The notes under the pieces were generated by a model. It was not told the origin of the DNA. It was given only the letters and a program-made list of their open reading frames with translations, and ran no database searches. A program made the position numbers and the translations under genes. From assembly GCA_011389865.1 (NCBI GenBank), contig JAABTL010000022.1, positions 1-46,261 on the forward strand: a stretch of DNA of 46,261 nucleotides, read 5' to 3'. The DNA comes from Trueperaceae bacterium. GTDB lineage: Bacteria > Deinococcota > Deinococci > Deinococcales > Trueperaceae. Positions 1-8,299 of the stretch are shown here, piece after piece (the first letter of the stretch is position 1; each line of letters begins with the position of its first letter).

Positions 1-1
1 C

Positions 2-430
2 CTGGCGCGACGCCGGCCCATCGAAGCGCTCGAGGACGGCCCGGTCGTCCTCGTTCCCGGACCGCGCCGAAGTGGGAAGAGCACGCTGGTCCGAGACGCA
101 GGCGATGCATCCGGGCGCACCTACGTCACCTTCGACGACGACGCGCTGCGGGCGTCCGCGAGCGCCGATCCGGTCGGCTTCGTGCGCGACCTACCCGCCT
201 GCGTCACGCTCGACGAGTCCAGCGCGTGCCGCAGCCGTTCACGACACTGAAGGCTGCCGTCGATCGCGATCGCACGCCCGGCCGCTTCCTCCTCACCGGC
301 TCCTTCGCCATCGGTCCGGTCGTTCGACCGGGCAGGCCGCTCCAGGATCGGATCGTGGCCGGCGGCTTCCCGCCCGCGCTGGCACGCCCGACGGGCGGTT
401 CTCATCTGGGGTACAACCGGCAAGCGGGCG
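2..430 (+). pseudogene. Decayed AAA_14/DUF4143-type ATPase remnant
   Basis: Reading from base 2, the frame gives a P-loop (GPRRSGKST), then RTYVTFDDD, ADPVGFVRDLP and VTLDE. This is the usual order at the start of AAA_14 ATPases that carry a DUF4143 domain. At about base 217 the frame is lost, and the next family motifs (VQRVP, then LKAAVDRDRTPGRFLLTGS) continue in the frame beginning at 217, as if one G had been deleted. After LLTGS the text jumps to DRIVAGGFPPALARP, which lies about 100 residues further on in normal members, so there is also an internal deletion. Nothing recognisable remains after about 430. The 5' end lies outside the window. These ATPases are often found in mobile or toxin-antitoxin-like contexts; here the gene is clearly dead. 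Confidence 0.75.
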
Positions 431-566
431 GTCTTCCGGGGCCGCTGCATGCTCTGCGTCCGCCGTCACGAAGGCCCGCCCACGACATCGGTCTCGGCGG
501 CGCGAAAAGCGACCCTATCGGCGGCCCGCAAGGCCTGGAGACCGACGATTCGAGGAGGAGTACCGG
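431..566. other. Non-coding stretch before small membrane protein gene
   Basis: No reading frame with recognisable protein content was found here. The only clear signal is a strong ribosome binding site, AGGAGGAG at 553-560, six bases before the ATG at 567. The bases before it are probably further debris of the decayed ATPase gene. Confidence 0.4.
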
Positions 567-887
567 ATGAAGGATGCCTGGGTGATCTTCTTGGTGGGCT
601 TGGCGGCGGGGTTGCTCGATCTCATACCCCTGGTGATGGTCGGTGCCCCCGCGTTCAACATGGTGGCCATCGTCGTCTTCTGGCTGGTGGCGGTGTTCTT
701 CATGGCGAAGACGAAGCTCTTCGCGAACCCGTTGCTGAACGGGCTGGCGGTGGCCGTGCTGATCATGCTGCCGGTGGTGCTCATCGTCTACACGGTGAAC
801 CCGAAGGACTTCCTCCCCATGCTCTCCATGGCGGTCATCCTCGGCCCCCTCTCGGGCGCCGCGCTCCACAGGGGGCTGCGCAAGTAG
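567..887 (+). CDS. Small integral membrane protein, unknown function
   Basis: A 106-residue protein made almost entirely of hydrophobic stretches: about residues 4-24, 29-49, 58-82 and 88-100, suggesting four short membrane segments. Charged residues are limited to the loops and the C-terminus (HRGLRK). The same frame runs open far upstream, but the ATG at 567 is preceded by AGGAGGAG at ideal spacing, and upstream residues look like random GC-rich sequence, so 567 is the start. No family is recognised. It lies between a dead ATPase gene and the tail of the convergent copper ATPase gene, and nothing in the context assigns a role. Confidence 0.75.
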   Translation: MKDAWVIFLVGLAAGLLDLIPLVMVGAPAFNMVAIVVFWLVAVFFMAKTKLFANPLLNGLAVAVLIMLPVVLIVYTVNPKDFLPMLSMAVILGPLSGAALHRGLRK

Positions 888-989
888 GGCAAGGGGCGAT
901 CGCGGGTGGCCGCCGGGCCGGCGAGCCGCCGGCCGCGGTCGGCGAGGCCGTGCGCGTGGCCATCGGCTCACCCCGGCCCCCGTCCGAAC

Positions 990-3026
990 TCACACCGTCA
1001 GATCGGCCCGCCGCAACAACTGCGCGTTGAGCGCCACGATCACCGTGCTGGCCGACATGAGCACCGCGCCGACCGCCGGCGTCAGCAGGATGCCGGCCCC
1101 GGCGAGGACGCCGGCCGCGAGCGGGAGCGCGACGACGTTGTAGCCGGCGGCCCACCAGAGGTTCTGCAGCATCTTCCGGTAGGTCGCGGCCGACAGCGCA
1201 ACGATCCGGACGACGTCGCGCGGGTCGGAGCGCACCAGGACGATGTGCCCGGCCTCGACCGCCACGTCGGTCCCGGCGCCGATCGCGATGCCGACGTCGG
1301 CCGTGGCGAGCGCCGGGGCGTCGTTGACGCCGTCGCCCACCATGGCCACGCGCTGCCCCTTCTCCTGCAGCTCGCGGATCTTGGCGGCCTTGTCGTCGGG
1401 GAGGACCTCGGCGAAGACGGTGTCGATGCCGAGCTCGCGGCCGACGGCGTCCGCCACGGCGCGGGCGTCGCCGGTCAGCATCGCGGCCTCGATGCCGCGC
1501 GCGTGCAGCGCGTCGATCGCCTCGCGGCTCTCCGGCCGGACGGCGTCGGCCACGGCGAAGACGGCGAGGGCTCGGTCCCCTCGGAGCAGGTAGATGGCGG
1601 CCTGCCCGCGCTCCGTCGCCTCGGCCACCGCCGCCTCGAGCCGCTCCGATGCAGCCGCGTCGGCCTCCCGTAGCAGGGCGGGGCCGCCGACCCGGTAGTC
1701 GGTCCCGTCGACCGTCGCCTCGACGCCGCGGCCGGCCAGCGCCCGGAACCCGTCGGCGTCGGGGACCTCGATCTCACGCTCCTGGGCCGTGCGCACGATC
1801 GCCCGCGCGATCGGGTGCTCGCTGCCGGCCTCGACCCCGGCTGCGACGCGCAGTGCCTCCTCCTCCGACACCTCCTCGGCGACGGCGGTGGCGACCACCC
1901 GGTGCTCGCCGAGCGTCAGCGTGCCGGTCTTGTCGAACACCACCACGTCGATGCGGCGCGCCTCCTCGAGGCCGCGGCGGTCGCGCACGAGCAGGCCGTT
2001 GCGCGCGCCGAGGGTCGTGGAGATGGCCACGACCAGGGGGACGGCGAGGCCCAAAGCGTGGGGGCAGGCGATGACGAGCACCGTCACCACGCGGATCATC
2101 GTGAAGTCGATCGTGGCGCCCAGCCACAGCCACGCGACGAGCGTCAAGGCACCGGCGCCGAGGGCGACGAAGGTGAGGAGCTGGGCCGCGCGGTCGGCCA
2201 GGTGCTGGGCCCGCGACCTGGAGGACTGGGCGTCCGCGACCAACCGCATGATGCCCGCGAGCTTGGTCTCGTCGCCGGTGCCCGTGACCTCGACGCGCAG
2301 GGCGCCGTCGCCGTTGATCGTGCCGGCGATGACCTCGTCGCCCTCGCCCTTCGTCGCCGGCCGCGACTCGCCGGTGACGAGCGCTTCGTTCACGGAGGAC
2401 GCGCCGTCCACGACGGTCCCGTCGGCCGGCACGCTCGCGCCGGGCCGCACGAGCACCCGGTCCCCCGCCTCGAGCTCGGTGACCGGCACCTCCTCCTCGC
2501 CGCCGTCGGTCAGGCGGGTGGCCGTGTCGGGCAGCAGCTTGGCGAGCTCCTGCAGGGCGCCCTGCGCCTGGGTGATCGAGCGCATCTCGATCCAGTGGCC
2601 GAGGAGCATGATCGTCACCAGGGTGGCGAGCTCCCACCAGAGCGGGCTGGCCTCGAGCAGGCCGAGCTGGACGATCCAGGAGAAGAGGAACGCCACCAGG
2701 ATCGCCAGCGAGATCAGGGTCATCATGCCGGGGCGCCGGTCGGCGAGCTCGCGCCAGGCGCCCTGCAGGAAGACGAGGCCGCCGTAGACGAAGACGACCG
2801 TGCCGAGGACGGGCGCGATCCAGGCGGAGCCCGGGAACGCCGGGGCCTGGAAACCGAGCAGTTCCTGGATGTGTTCCGACCAGATCAGGACCGGGATGGT
2901 CAGCAGCAGCGAGAGCCAGAACTTGGAGCGGAAGCCCTCGGGTGAGTGCCCGGCATGGGCGTCGTGACCGTCGTGGTCGTCGTGGTCGTCGTGTGAGCTT
3001 CGGTCTTCGCGGTGATGCTGGGTCAT
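990..3026 (-). CDS. copB: Copper-type P1B ATPase (CopB-like, CPH motif)
   Basis: A 678-residue heavy-metal P-type ATPase. The N-terminus (residues 4-27) is a His/Asp-rich tail instead of an HMA domain. The actuator loop has TGES at 218-221, the ion-channel helix has CPH at 321-323, the phosphorylation site is DKTGTLT at 365-371, an SEHP motif follows near 400, and the hinge GDGVNDAPAL lies near the C-terminus. The CPH motif plus a His-rich tail is characteristic of CopB (P1B-3) pumps that export copper or silver, in contrast to the CPC pumps of the CopA type. The start ATG at 3026 has GAGGTGA a few bases upstream. It lies in the same orientation as the DUF305 and SHOCT genes and near a two-component system with a Met-rich sensor, supporting a copper efflux role. 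The exact ion is inferred. Confidence 0.92.
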   Translation of the reverse strand: MTQHHREDRSSHDDHDDHDGHDAHAGHSPEGFRSKFWLSLLLTIPVLIWSEHIQELLGFQAPAFPGSAWIAPVLGTVVFVYGGLVFLQGAWRELADRRPGMMTLISLAILVAFLFSWIVQLGLLEASPLWWELATLVTIMLLGHWIEMRSITQAQGALQELAKLLPDTATRLTDGGEEEVPVTELEAGDRVLVRPGASVPADGTVVDGASSVNEALVTGESRPATKGEGDEVIAGTINGDGALRVEVTGTGDETKLAGIMRLVADAQSSRSRAQHLADRAAQLLTFVALGAGALTLVAWLWLGATIDFTMIRVVTVLVIACPHALGLAVPLVVAISTTLGARNGLLVRDRRGLEEARRIDVVVFDKTGTLTLGEHRVVATAVAEEVSEEEALRVAAGVEAGSEHPIARAIVRTAQEREIEVPDADGFRALAGRGVEATVDGTDYRVGGPALLREADAAASERLEAAVAEATERGQAAIYLLRGDRALAVFAVADAVRPESREAIDALHARGIEAAMLTGDARAVADAVGRELGIDTVFAEVLPDDKAAKIRELQEKGQRVAMVGDGVNDAPALATADVGIAIGAGTDVAVEAGHIVLVRSDPRDVVRIVALSAATYRKMLQNLWWAAGYNVVALPLAAGVLAGAGILLTPAVGAVLMSASTVIVALNAQLLRRADLTV

Positions 3027-3132
3027 GTCGTCACCTCGACGGGGGCTGGGGCCCTAGACGACCAGCGTAGGGCTCGACGGGGACGCGCCGTGTCGCGGGG
3101 AGCGGTGCGACCGGGCGGAGTGAGATGGACAA

Positions 3133-3166
3133 GGGGGTCGCGGCCGTCTGTCCGACCGCGACCCCC
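3133..3166. terminator. Strong GC hairpin after DUF305 gene
   Basis: GGGGGTCGCGG at 3133-3143 pairs perfectly with CCGCGACCCCC at 3156-3166 around a 12-base loop. It lies just downstream of the leftward DUF305 gene and upstream of copB, so it may end the SHOCT-DUF305 transcript or reduce read-through into copB. On the minus strand it is followed by CTTGTCC, a weak T-rich tail. Confidence 0.6.
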
Positions 3167-3199
3167 CGGGAGCCGCTCGCTGCGGGCTCGCTGTGCCCG

Positions 3200-4228
3200 C
3201 TACTCGGCGGGGGCCTCGCTGACCTCGCCCGTCTGGCCGTCGATGAGCAGGACGCCCGTCCGGTCGCCATGCTCGTAGGTGACCTCGTACGTCACGCGCG
3301 GTCCGGTGACCGCGACGACCGAGGCGCCGTCGTCCCGGCCCGCGAGGAAGGCGCGGGCCAGCGCCTCGGCCGCGGCGGGGCTCATCCCGTTCGCCACGCC
3401 GTGGCCGGCGAAGCCGCCCATGCCGCCGAAGCCCGGGTTCATCATGCCGCCGGGCATGCCGGACGGACCGTGCATCATGCCGAAGCCGCCCTGCGGGTCG
3501 CCCCACCCGCGCATCGGTCCGAAGCCAGCCTGCCCCGGCATCATGTCGAAGCCGCGCCGTGCGCCGGACGCGTCTTCGTCGCCCTGGCCGCCGGTGGCGC
3601 CGAACGGACCCTGGCCACCCATCATCCCCTGGCCGCCCATCATCCCGGGCATGCCCGAGACGCCGTACCAATCGGCCAGCCAGCCGCTCATCGTCCGCAT
3701 CTCGCTCGTCTGGCTGCTGACGATGTCGCGGGCCAGCGCCTCGACTTCCGGGTGCTCCGCGAAGCCGCGGGCGAGCAGCAGGCGGGCGTCGCGGACGGCC
3801 ATCATGTGGTGCATGAGCATGTCCTCGAGCCACACGCGTTCGCGGTCGGCCACGGTCGCGTCGTCGCCGAGGTCACGCATCATCGGGGTGTAGGACGCCT
3901 CGGGGTCGGCGCCGGGGTACCACTCGGCGATCCAGCCCTCCATGCGTTCGACCTCGTCCGTCTGCGTCTCGATCACGTTCTCCAGGAGGTCGCGGAGTTC
4001 CGGGCGGTCGGTCACCTCGAGCAGCGCCTCGGCGGTCTCGATCGCCTCGCGGTGGTGGGGGATCATGTGCTGGAGGAAGCCGAGTTCGTCGCTCGGCGCG
4101 GTCGTCGTCATGCCGGGCACGTTGCCGCGGGGGGTGCCGGGCTGGCCGGGCATCATGCCCTGCGTGATGCCGATGGCGGCCAGCGCCAGCAGTGATACGA
4201 GCGCGATGGTTCGTAGGGTGCCGTTCAT
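3200..4228 (-). CDS. Exported DUF305 protein with Met/Gly-rich linker
   Basis: A 342-residue protein starting with a hydrophobic signal segment (about residues 5-22). Two DUF305-like four-helix repeats follow: the first contains FLQHMIPHHREAIETAEAL, the second LEDMLMHHMMAVRDARLLL. In DUF305 proteins these paired His/Met residues are thought to bind metal. Residues about 190-275 form a linker very rich in Met and Gly (repeated GMMGGQG). The last 70 residues resemble a PepSY-like beta module (VVAVTGPRVTYEVTYEHGDRTGVLLID). The open frame extends upstream to 4540, but ATG at 4228 has AAGGAG seven bases before it and starts the signal peptide. It overlaps the stop of the SHOCT gene as ATGA, so the two are translationally coupled. 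An extracytoplasmic copper-binding role is inferred from composition and neighbours. Confidence 0.85.
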   Translation of the reverse strand: MNGTLRTIALVSLLALAAIGITQGMMPGQPGTPRGNVPGMTTTAPSDELGFLQHMIPHHREAIETAEALLEVTDRPELRDLLENVIETQTDEVERMEGWIAEWYPGADPEASYTPMMRDLGDDATVADRERVWLEDMLMHHMMAVRDARLLLARGFAEHPEVEALARDIVSSQTSEMRTMSGWLADWYGVSGMPGMMGGQGMMGGQGPFGATGGQGDEDASGARRGFDMMPGQAGFGPMRGWGDPQGGFGMMHGPSGMPGGMMNPGFGGMGGFAGHGVANGMSPAAAEALARAFLAGRDDGASVVAVTGPRVTYEVTYEHGDRTGVLLIDGQTGEVSEAPAE

Positions 4229-4479
4229 GTGGGTTCTCCTTGGTGTTCGTGTCGCAGGTTGGCGCGGCGGTGGAGGTACTCCGCCTCGTCGATCTCGCCC
4301 TTCGCGTAACGGCTTCGCAGGACGTCGAGGGCGACGTCGTCTTGGTCGGGGCTCCGTGGCTTCGGCAACAGCGCGCGCACCAACGCCACCCCCCCGAGCA
4401 CGGTCAGGGCCAGGAGCAGCAGCATCCACAGCGCCCCCCAAGCGCCGCCCCAGGCCATGCCGAATGGGTACATCATCAT
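4225..4479 (-). CDS. SHOCT-domain single-pass membrane protein
   Basis: About 84 residues. A Met/Trp-rich N-terminus leads into one transmembrane helix (GALWMLLLLALTVLGGVALV), then a short C-terminal helix pair containing DVLRSRYAKGEIDEAEYLHRR, the hallmark of the SHOCT motif. The frame can begin at GTG 4488, but ATG at 4479 has GAGGTG six bases upstream and is preferred. A TACGCT hexamer at 4503-4498 (minus strand) could be the -10 element. The stop overlaps the DUF305 start (ATGA). SHOCT proteins of this size commonly accompany metal-stress genes; the molecular role is not known. Confidence 0.82.
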   Translation of the reverse strand: MMMYPFGMAWGGAWGALWMLLLLALTVLGGVALVRALLPKPRSPDQDDVALDVLRSRYAKGEIDEAEYLHRRANLRHEHQGEPT

Positions 4480-4613
4480 CTCGATCACCTCGCCAGCAGC
4501 GTAGGCGGTGGCCGTTCAGCGCACGTGCCGGACGTGTCAAGCTGCCGTCAAGGTCGGACGCCGGCCGGATGACCGTGCCACTCCGGAGGCGTCCGCGGAA
4601 CGGGGATGGGTTC

Positions 4614-5294
4614 GTGCCACAGACCGTGCTGATCGTCGAGGACGACGCGGACGTCGTGCGCGTCGTGCGCGCCTACCTCGAGCGCGAGGGCTTCGCGGTG
4701 GCGGTCGAGTCCGACGGCGAGGCCGGCCTGCGGCGCGCGCTGGCCGACAAGCCGGCGCTGGTCGTGCTCGACTGGATGCTCCCGCGCCTGTCGGGCCTGG
4801 AGGTGCTGCGCGAGTTGCGGCGCGAGCGGCCGACGCCCGTCATCCTGCTGACCGCGCGCACCGACGAACTCGACCGCATCATCGGCCTGGAGGTCGGGGC
4901 CGACGACTACGTCGTCAAGCCCTTCAGCCCCCGGGAGCTGGTCGCCCGCGTGCGCGCCGTCTTGCGCCGCAGCGAGGGGGCCGCCGCGCCGCCGGCGGAC
5001 GAGGTCGTCGAGCACGGCGGCCTGCGGCTCGACGTGGCGCGCCGGCTCGCGTTCGTCGACGGGCAGGAGTTGTCGCTGACGACGCTCGAGTTCGACCTGC
5101 TGCTCGCCTTCGCCCGCGCGCCCGGACGGGTCTTCGGACGGGACGCCCTCATCGAGCGGGTGTGGGGACCCGAGTTCGACGGCGTCGACCGGGTGGTGGA
5201 CGTGCACGTGTCCAACCTGCGGCAGAAGCTCGCGGCGGCCGGCGCCGAGGACCTGCTGCGCACGGTGCGGGGCGTGGGCTACGCCCTCGGATGA
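4614..5294 (+). CDS. OmpR-family response regulator
   Basis: 226 residues: a receiver domain (about 1-118) with acidic pair ED at 9-10, phospho-acceptor Asp53 (VVLDWMLP), Thr80 and Lys102, followed by an OmpR/PhoB winged-helix domain ending in DLLRTVRGVGYALG. The frame also has ATG at 4569; GTG at 4614 is preferred because it puts the usual TVLIVEDD at the N-terminus and has GGGGAT upstream. It is divergent from the SHOCT-DUF305 genes across about 130 bp and overlaps the histidine kinase gene by ATGA. The likely targets are the neighbouring metal-resistance genes, by proximity. Confidence 0.93.
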   Translation: MPQTVLIVEDDADVVRVVRAYLEREGFAVAVESDGEAGLRRALADKPALVVLDWMLPRLSGLEVLRELRRERPTPVILLTARTDELDRIIGLEVGADDYVVKPFSPRELVARVRAVLRRSEGAAAPPADEVVEHGGLRLDVARRLAFVDGQELSLTTLEFDLLLAFARAPGRVFGRDALIERVWGPEFDGVDRVVDVHVSNLRQKLAAAGAEDLLRTVRGVGYALG

Positions 5295-6514
5295 CCGTGC
5301 CAGGGCGCCGCCGGTCGCGCAGCCTGGTATGGCGCGTGTTCGGCTCGTACATCGTGGTGGTCGCCGTGGCGACCGTCGGCGCGCTGGTGGCCGGCGAGGC
5401 CTTCGCGCCGTTCCTGCTCGAGCGGCACATGCGCTCGATGGGCCCGATGATGGGCCAAGGCGGCGATCCGATGGCGGCGATGACGGCGGACCTGGCGGAC
5501 GCCTACCGCAGCGCGCTCACGCAATCGCTGGCGTGGGCGGCCCTGGTCGCGACCGCCGCGGCGGCCCTCGTCGCCTGGTGGGTGACGCGGCGCCTGGTCG
5601 GTCCGCTCGCCGACCTGCGCGAGGCGAGCGGGGCCATCGCCACGGGGAACTACCAGCGCCGGCTCGATGCGGACGCGCCCGGCGAGATCGGCGACCTCGC
5701 GGGCAGCTTCAACACGATGGCCGAGGCCCTCGAGCGGGGCGAGGCGATCCGCCGCCAGCTGCTCAGCGACCTCTCGCACGAGCTGCGCACGCCGCTGTCG
5801 AACCTCCGGGGGTACCTCGAGGCCCTCGAGGACGGGGTGTTCGCCCTCGACGCCCCCACGTCGGCGGCGCTGGGGCAGCAGGTGGAGCGCCTCGAGCGGT
5901 TGGTCGCGGACCTCAGCCTGCTCGCCGGCCTGGAGGCGGGGCAGGTGGCGGTCGTGGTCGCGCCCATGGACCTCGCCGACCTGGTGGGCGACAGCGCAGC
6001 GGCCTTCCGGACGCGTTTCGACGAGCGCGGCGTGGACTTGGCGGTCGAGGCGCCGACCGGGCTGGTCGTGCGGGCCGACGCGAACCGCGCCGCGCAGGTG
6101 CTCGAGAACCTGCTCGACAACGCGCTGCGGCACACGCCGGCGGGGGGCAGGGTGACCGTGCGCGCGCGTCCGGACGGCGCGTTCGCCCGCGTCGAGGTGC
6201 GCGACACGGGCCCGGGTGTGCCCGAGGCGCTGCGCGAGGCGGTCTTCCGCCGGCTCTACCGGGGCGACCCGGCGCGCGCCGCCGCGCAGGGCGAGGGGAG
6301 CGGCATCGGCCTGACGATCGCGCGCGAGCTCGTCGTGCGCCAGGGCGGCGACATCTGGGTCGAGGATGCGGACCCGCAGAACGCGGGCGAGGCACGCGAC
6401 GGCGCCCCCGCCGGGGGCGGGGGCGCCTGCTTCGTGTTCACCCTTCCGCGGTCGCCTGCGACCGCGCGCGGTCAGCGTGCGACCGCGCGCGGTCGGGACG
6501 CCGGCGCGGCCTGA
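5291..6514 (+). CDS. Sensor histidine kinase with Met-rich sensor loop
   Basis: 407 residues. Two transmembrane helices (about 13-35 and 80-98) enclose a short extracytoplasmic loop of about 45 residues that contains HMRSMGPMMGQGGDPMAAM, an unusual run of methionines that fits Cu(I) or Ag(I) sensing. A HAMP domain follows (about 99-150), then the dimerisation helix with phospho-acceptor His163 (LSHELRTPLSN). The ATP-binding domain has N277 (ENLLDNALRHTP), DTGPGV at 305-310 and GSGIGL at 336-341. The start overlaps the regulator stop (ATGA), a standard coupled pair. The last 20 residues contain a tandem ATARG repeat encoded by two palindromic DNA copies. Confidence 0.92.
   Translation: MTVPGRRRSRSLVWRVFGSYIVVVAVATVGALVAGEAFAPFLLERHMRSMGPMMGQGGDPMAAMTADLADAYRSALTQSLAWAALVATAAAALVAWWVTRRLVGPLADLREASGAIATGNYQRRLDADAPGEIGDLAGSFNTMAEALERGEAIRRQLLSDLSHELRTPLSNLRGYLEALEDGVFALDAPTSAALGQQVERLERLVADLSLLAGLEAGQVAVVVAPMDLADLVGDSAAAFRTRFDERGVDLAVEAPTGLVVRADANRAAQVLENLLDNALRHTPAGGRVTVRARPDGAFARVEVRDTGPGVPEALREAVFRRLYRGDPARAAAQGEGSGIGLTIARELVVRQGGDIWVEDADPQNAGEARDGAPAGGGGACFVFTLPRSPATARGQRATARGRDAGAA
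6457..6494. repeat. Tandem palindromic repeat in kinase gene tail
   Basis: A 17-base unit, TGCGACCGCGCGCGGTC, occurs at 6457-6473 and 6478-6494 with a 4-base spacer, giving a 21-base (seven-codon) period. Each unit contains the perfect palindrome GACCGCGCGCGGTC. The repeats sit at the very end of the kinase gene, 24 bases before the stop of the convergent fabF gene, and could act as a two-way transcription stop. Confidence 0.6.
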
Positions 6515-6517
6515 GCC

Positions 6518-7747
6518 TCACACCCGCCCGAACACCACCGTGGCGTTCTGCCCGCCGAAGGCGAAGTTGGTCGACAGCGCGACGTCGACTTGCTGCTCGC
6601 GGGCGGTGTGCGGGATGTAGTCCAGGTCGAGCTCGGGGTCGGGGTCGTGGAGGTTGCGCGTCGGCGGCAGCACGCCGTGGTGCAGGGCCTGCACGGTGGC
6701 GATGGCCTCGACGCCGCCCGCGGCGCCGAGCATGTGGCCGGTCATCGATTTGGTCGACGACACGGGCGGCACCGCGTCCGCCGAGCCCCACACGGCCTTG
6801 AGGGCCAGCGTCTCGTTGAGGTCGTTGGCGGGCGTGCTGGTGCCGTGCGCGTTGACGTAGCCGACCCGCTCGCGGTCGAGCTTGGCGTCGCGCAGGGCCC
6901 ACTCGATGCAGCGCACCGCGCCCACGCCGCCGGGGGCGGGGGCGGTGATGTGGTGGGCGTCGGCGCTGGTGGCGCCGCCGAGCACCTCGGCGTAGATGCG
7001 CGCGCCGCGCGCCTTGGCCCGCTCGTACGACTCCAGCACCAGCATGCCGGCGCCCTCGCCGGCGACGAAGCCGTCGCGGCTGGCCGCGAAGGGGCGGCTG
7101 GCGGCCGCGGGGTCGTCGTTGCGGGTCGACAGCGCCTTCATGATCGCGAAGCCGCCGATGCCCATCGGGGTGATCGGGGCTTCGGCGCCGCCGGTGACCA
7201 TGATCTCGGCCTCGCCGCGCTGGATGACGCGCATGGCGTCGATGATCGCGCCCGAGCCGGAGGCGCAGGCGGTGACGACCGAGCTCGACGGGCCGGTCAG
7301 GCCGAAGCGCATCGCCACGTGGCCACTGGCCATGTTGGCGATGACGCTGGGGATGAAGAAGGGGCTCATGCGCATCGCGCCGCGCTCGGCGCGGATCAGC
7401 GACTGCTGCTCCCAGCTCCACAGGCCGCCGACGCCGCTGCCGATGCAGGTGCCGGCATGCTCGCCGCGGACGTCGTCCTCGCTGAGGCCGGCGTCGGCGA
7501 TGGCCAGCTCGCTGCCGATGAGGGCGTACTGCACGAAGCGGTCGAGGCGGCGGGCCTCCTTGCGCTCGATGTAGGCCTCGACGTCGACGTCGACCTCGCC
7601 GGCGATGTGCACGGTCAGGTCGCTGGTGTCGAAGCGCGTGATCGTGCGAATGCCGTTGCGCGCCTGGTGCTGGCCCTCGAGGAAGGCGTCGGCGCCGATC
7701 CCGATCGGGGTCACGGGACCGATGCCAGTCACGACGACTCGCTGCAT
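6518..7747 (-). CDS. fabF: 3-oxoacyl-ACP synthase II (KAS II)
   Basis: 409 residues, normal length for FabF. It condenses malonyl-ACP with acyl-ACP in fatty-acid elongation. The Cys-His-His triad is visible: Cys161 (TACASGSGAI), His301 (NAHGTSTPAND) and His338 (TGHMLGAAGG), with conserved Lys333 just before the second His. The start ATG has GGAGGTGA seven bases upstream. It is the last gene of the leftward fatty-acid set, 107 bp after acpP, and converges on the histidine kinase gene with only three bases between the stops. Confidence 0.97.
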   Translation of the reverse strand: MQRVVVTGIGPVTPIGIGADAFLEGQHQARNGIRTITRFDTSDLTVHIAGEVDVDVEAYIERKEARRLDRFVQYALIGSELAIADAGLSEDDVRGEHAGTCIGSGVGGLWSWEQQSLIRAERGAMRMSPFFIPSVIANMASGHVAMRFGLTGPSSSVVTACASGSGAIIDAMRVIQRGEAEIMVTGGAEAPITPMGIGGFAIMKALSTRNDDPAAASRPFAASRDGFVAGEGAGMLVLESYERAKARGARIYAEVLGGATSADAHHITAPAPGGVGAVRCIEWALRDAKLDRERVGYVNAHGTSTPANDLNETLALKAVWGSADAVPPVSSTKSMTGHMLGAAGGVEAIATVQALHHGVLPPTRNLHDPDPELDLDYIPHTAREQQVDVALSTNFAFGGQNATVVFGRV

Positions 7748-7854
7748 GTGGGTCTCACCTCCGTCCGCGGCAGATCTCGGCCGTTTCGGACGCCCGCGGG
7801 TGCCCGAAGGAGCACGAACTCGTGTGGCGGACGCGAGGCGTCCCCCAGGCTACG

Positions 7855-8094
7855 TCAGTTCCGCGCCGCGATGAACCGGACGGCGTCGCCGACGGTGCGG
7901 ATGCCCTCGGCCTCTTCGTCGCTGATCTCGATGCCGAACTCGTCCTCGAGCCCCATGATCAGTTCGACGACGTCGAGCGAGTCGGCGCCCAGGTCGTCGA
8001 CGAACGAGGCGCTGTCGACGACGTCGGCGGGGTCGGCGTCGAGCTTGTCGGCGACGACTTCCTTGATCTTGTCCAGGATGGCGGCTTCGTCCAC
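7855..8094 (-). CDS. acpP: Acyl carrier protein
   Basis: 79 residues, acidic, with the phosphopantetheine attachment serine at Ser39 in [10 protein letters not shown]. It carries the growing acyl chain for FabD, FabH, FabF and FabG. The open frame extends about 57 codons upstream, but the extension is not ACP-like; GTG at 8094 is preceded by GGAGGAGG five bases before and gives the standard ACP length. It is separated from fabG by 205 bp holding a promoter and hairpins, so acpP is probably also transcribed on its own. Confidence 0.96.
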   Translation of the reverse strand: MDEAAILDKIKEVVADKLDADPADVVDSASFVDDLGADSLDVVELIMGLEDEFGIEISDEEAEGIRTVGDAVRFIAARN

Positions 8095-8141
8095 GGGATC
8101 CTCCTCCAGGCGGGCCTTGGCGTGCTGCTCGGGTCCCGCGC

Positions 8142-8147
8142 ACTGTA
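8142..8147 (-). promoter_or_regulatory. Possible -10 element for acpP
   Basis: The minus strand reads TACAGT here, about 50 bases before the GTG of acpP, within a locally AT-richer patch. No convincing -35 was found. High ACP demand makes a separate promoter plausible. Confidence 0.4.
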
Positions 8148-8253
8148 GCACTTCGATTTTCACTGCGGTCGCGCGAGGTCGCTCGGGGTAGGTCGACGCG
8201 CGGCGGTGTCGGTCGGCGCCGGGCGTGGCCACCGGGATGATGGCACACTCTCC

Positions 8254-8290
8254 CCGACGCCGCAAGGCGTCGGCCGACGCCGCAAGGCGA
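8254..8290. terminator. Two adjacent GCAA-tetraloop hairpins after fabG
   Basis: CCGACGCC-GCAA-GGCGTCGG at 8254-8273 is an 8-bp stem closed by a GNRA loop when read on the plus strand. A second, shorter copy with the same core (GACGCCGCAAGGCG) follows at 8276-8289. They begin ten bases after the stop of the leftward fabG gene, in the place where a terminator or mRNA-stabilising hairpin would lie. There is no T-run on the minus strand. Confidence 0.5.
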
Positions 8291-8299
8291 GGGCGGACG

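Noticed and set aside
3054-3833. Minus-strand frame overlapping the DUF305 gene
   Set aside because: Shadow frame with no motifs; the DUF305 repeats in the other frame are clear.
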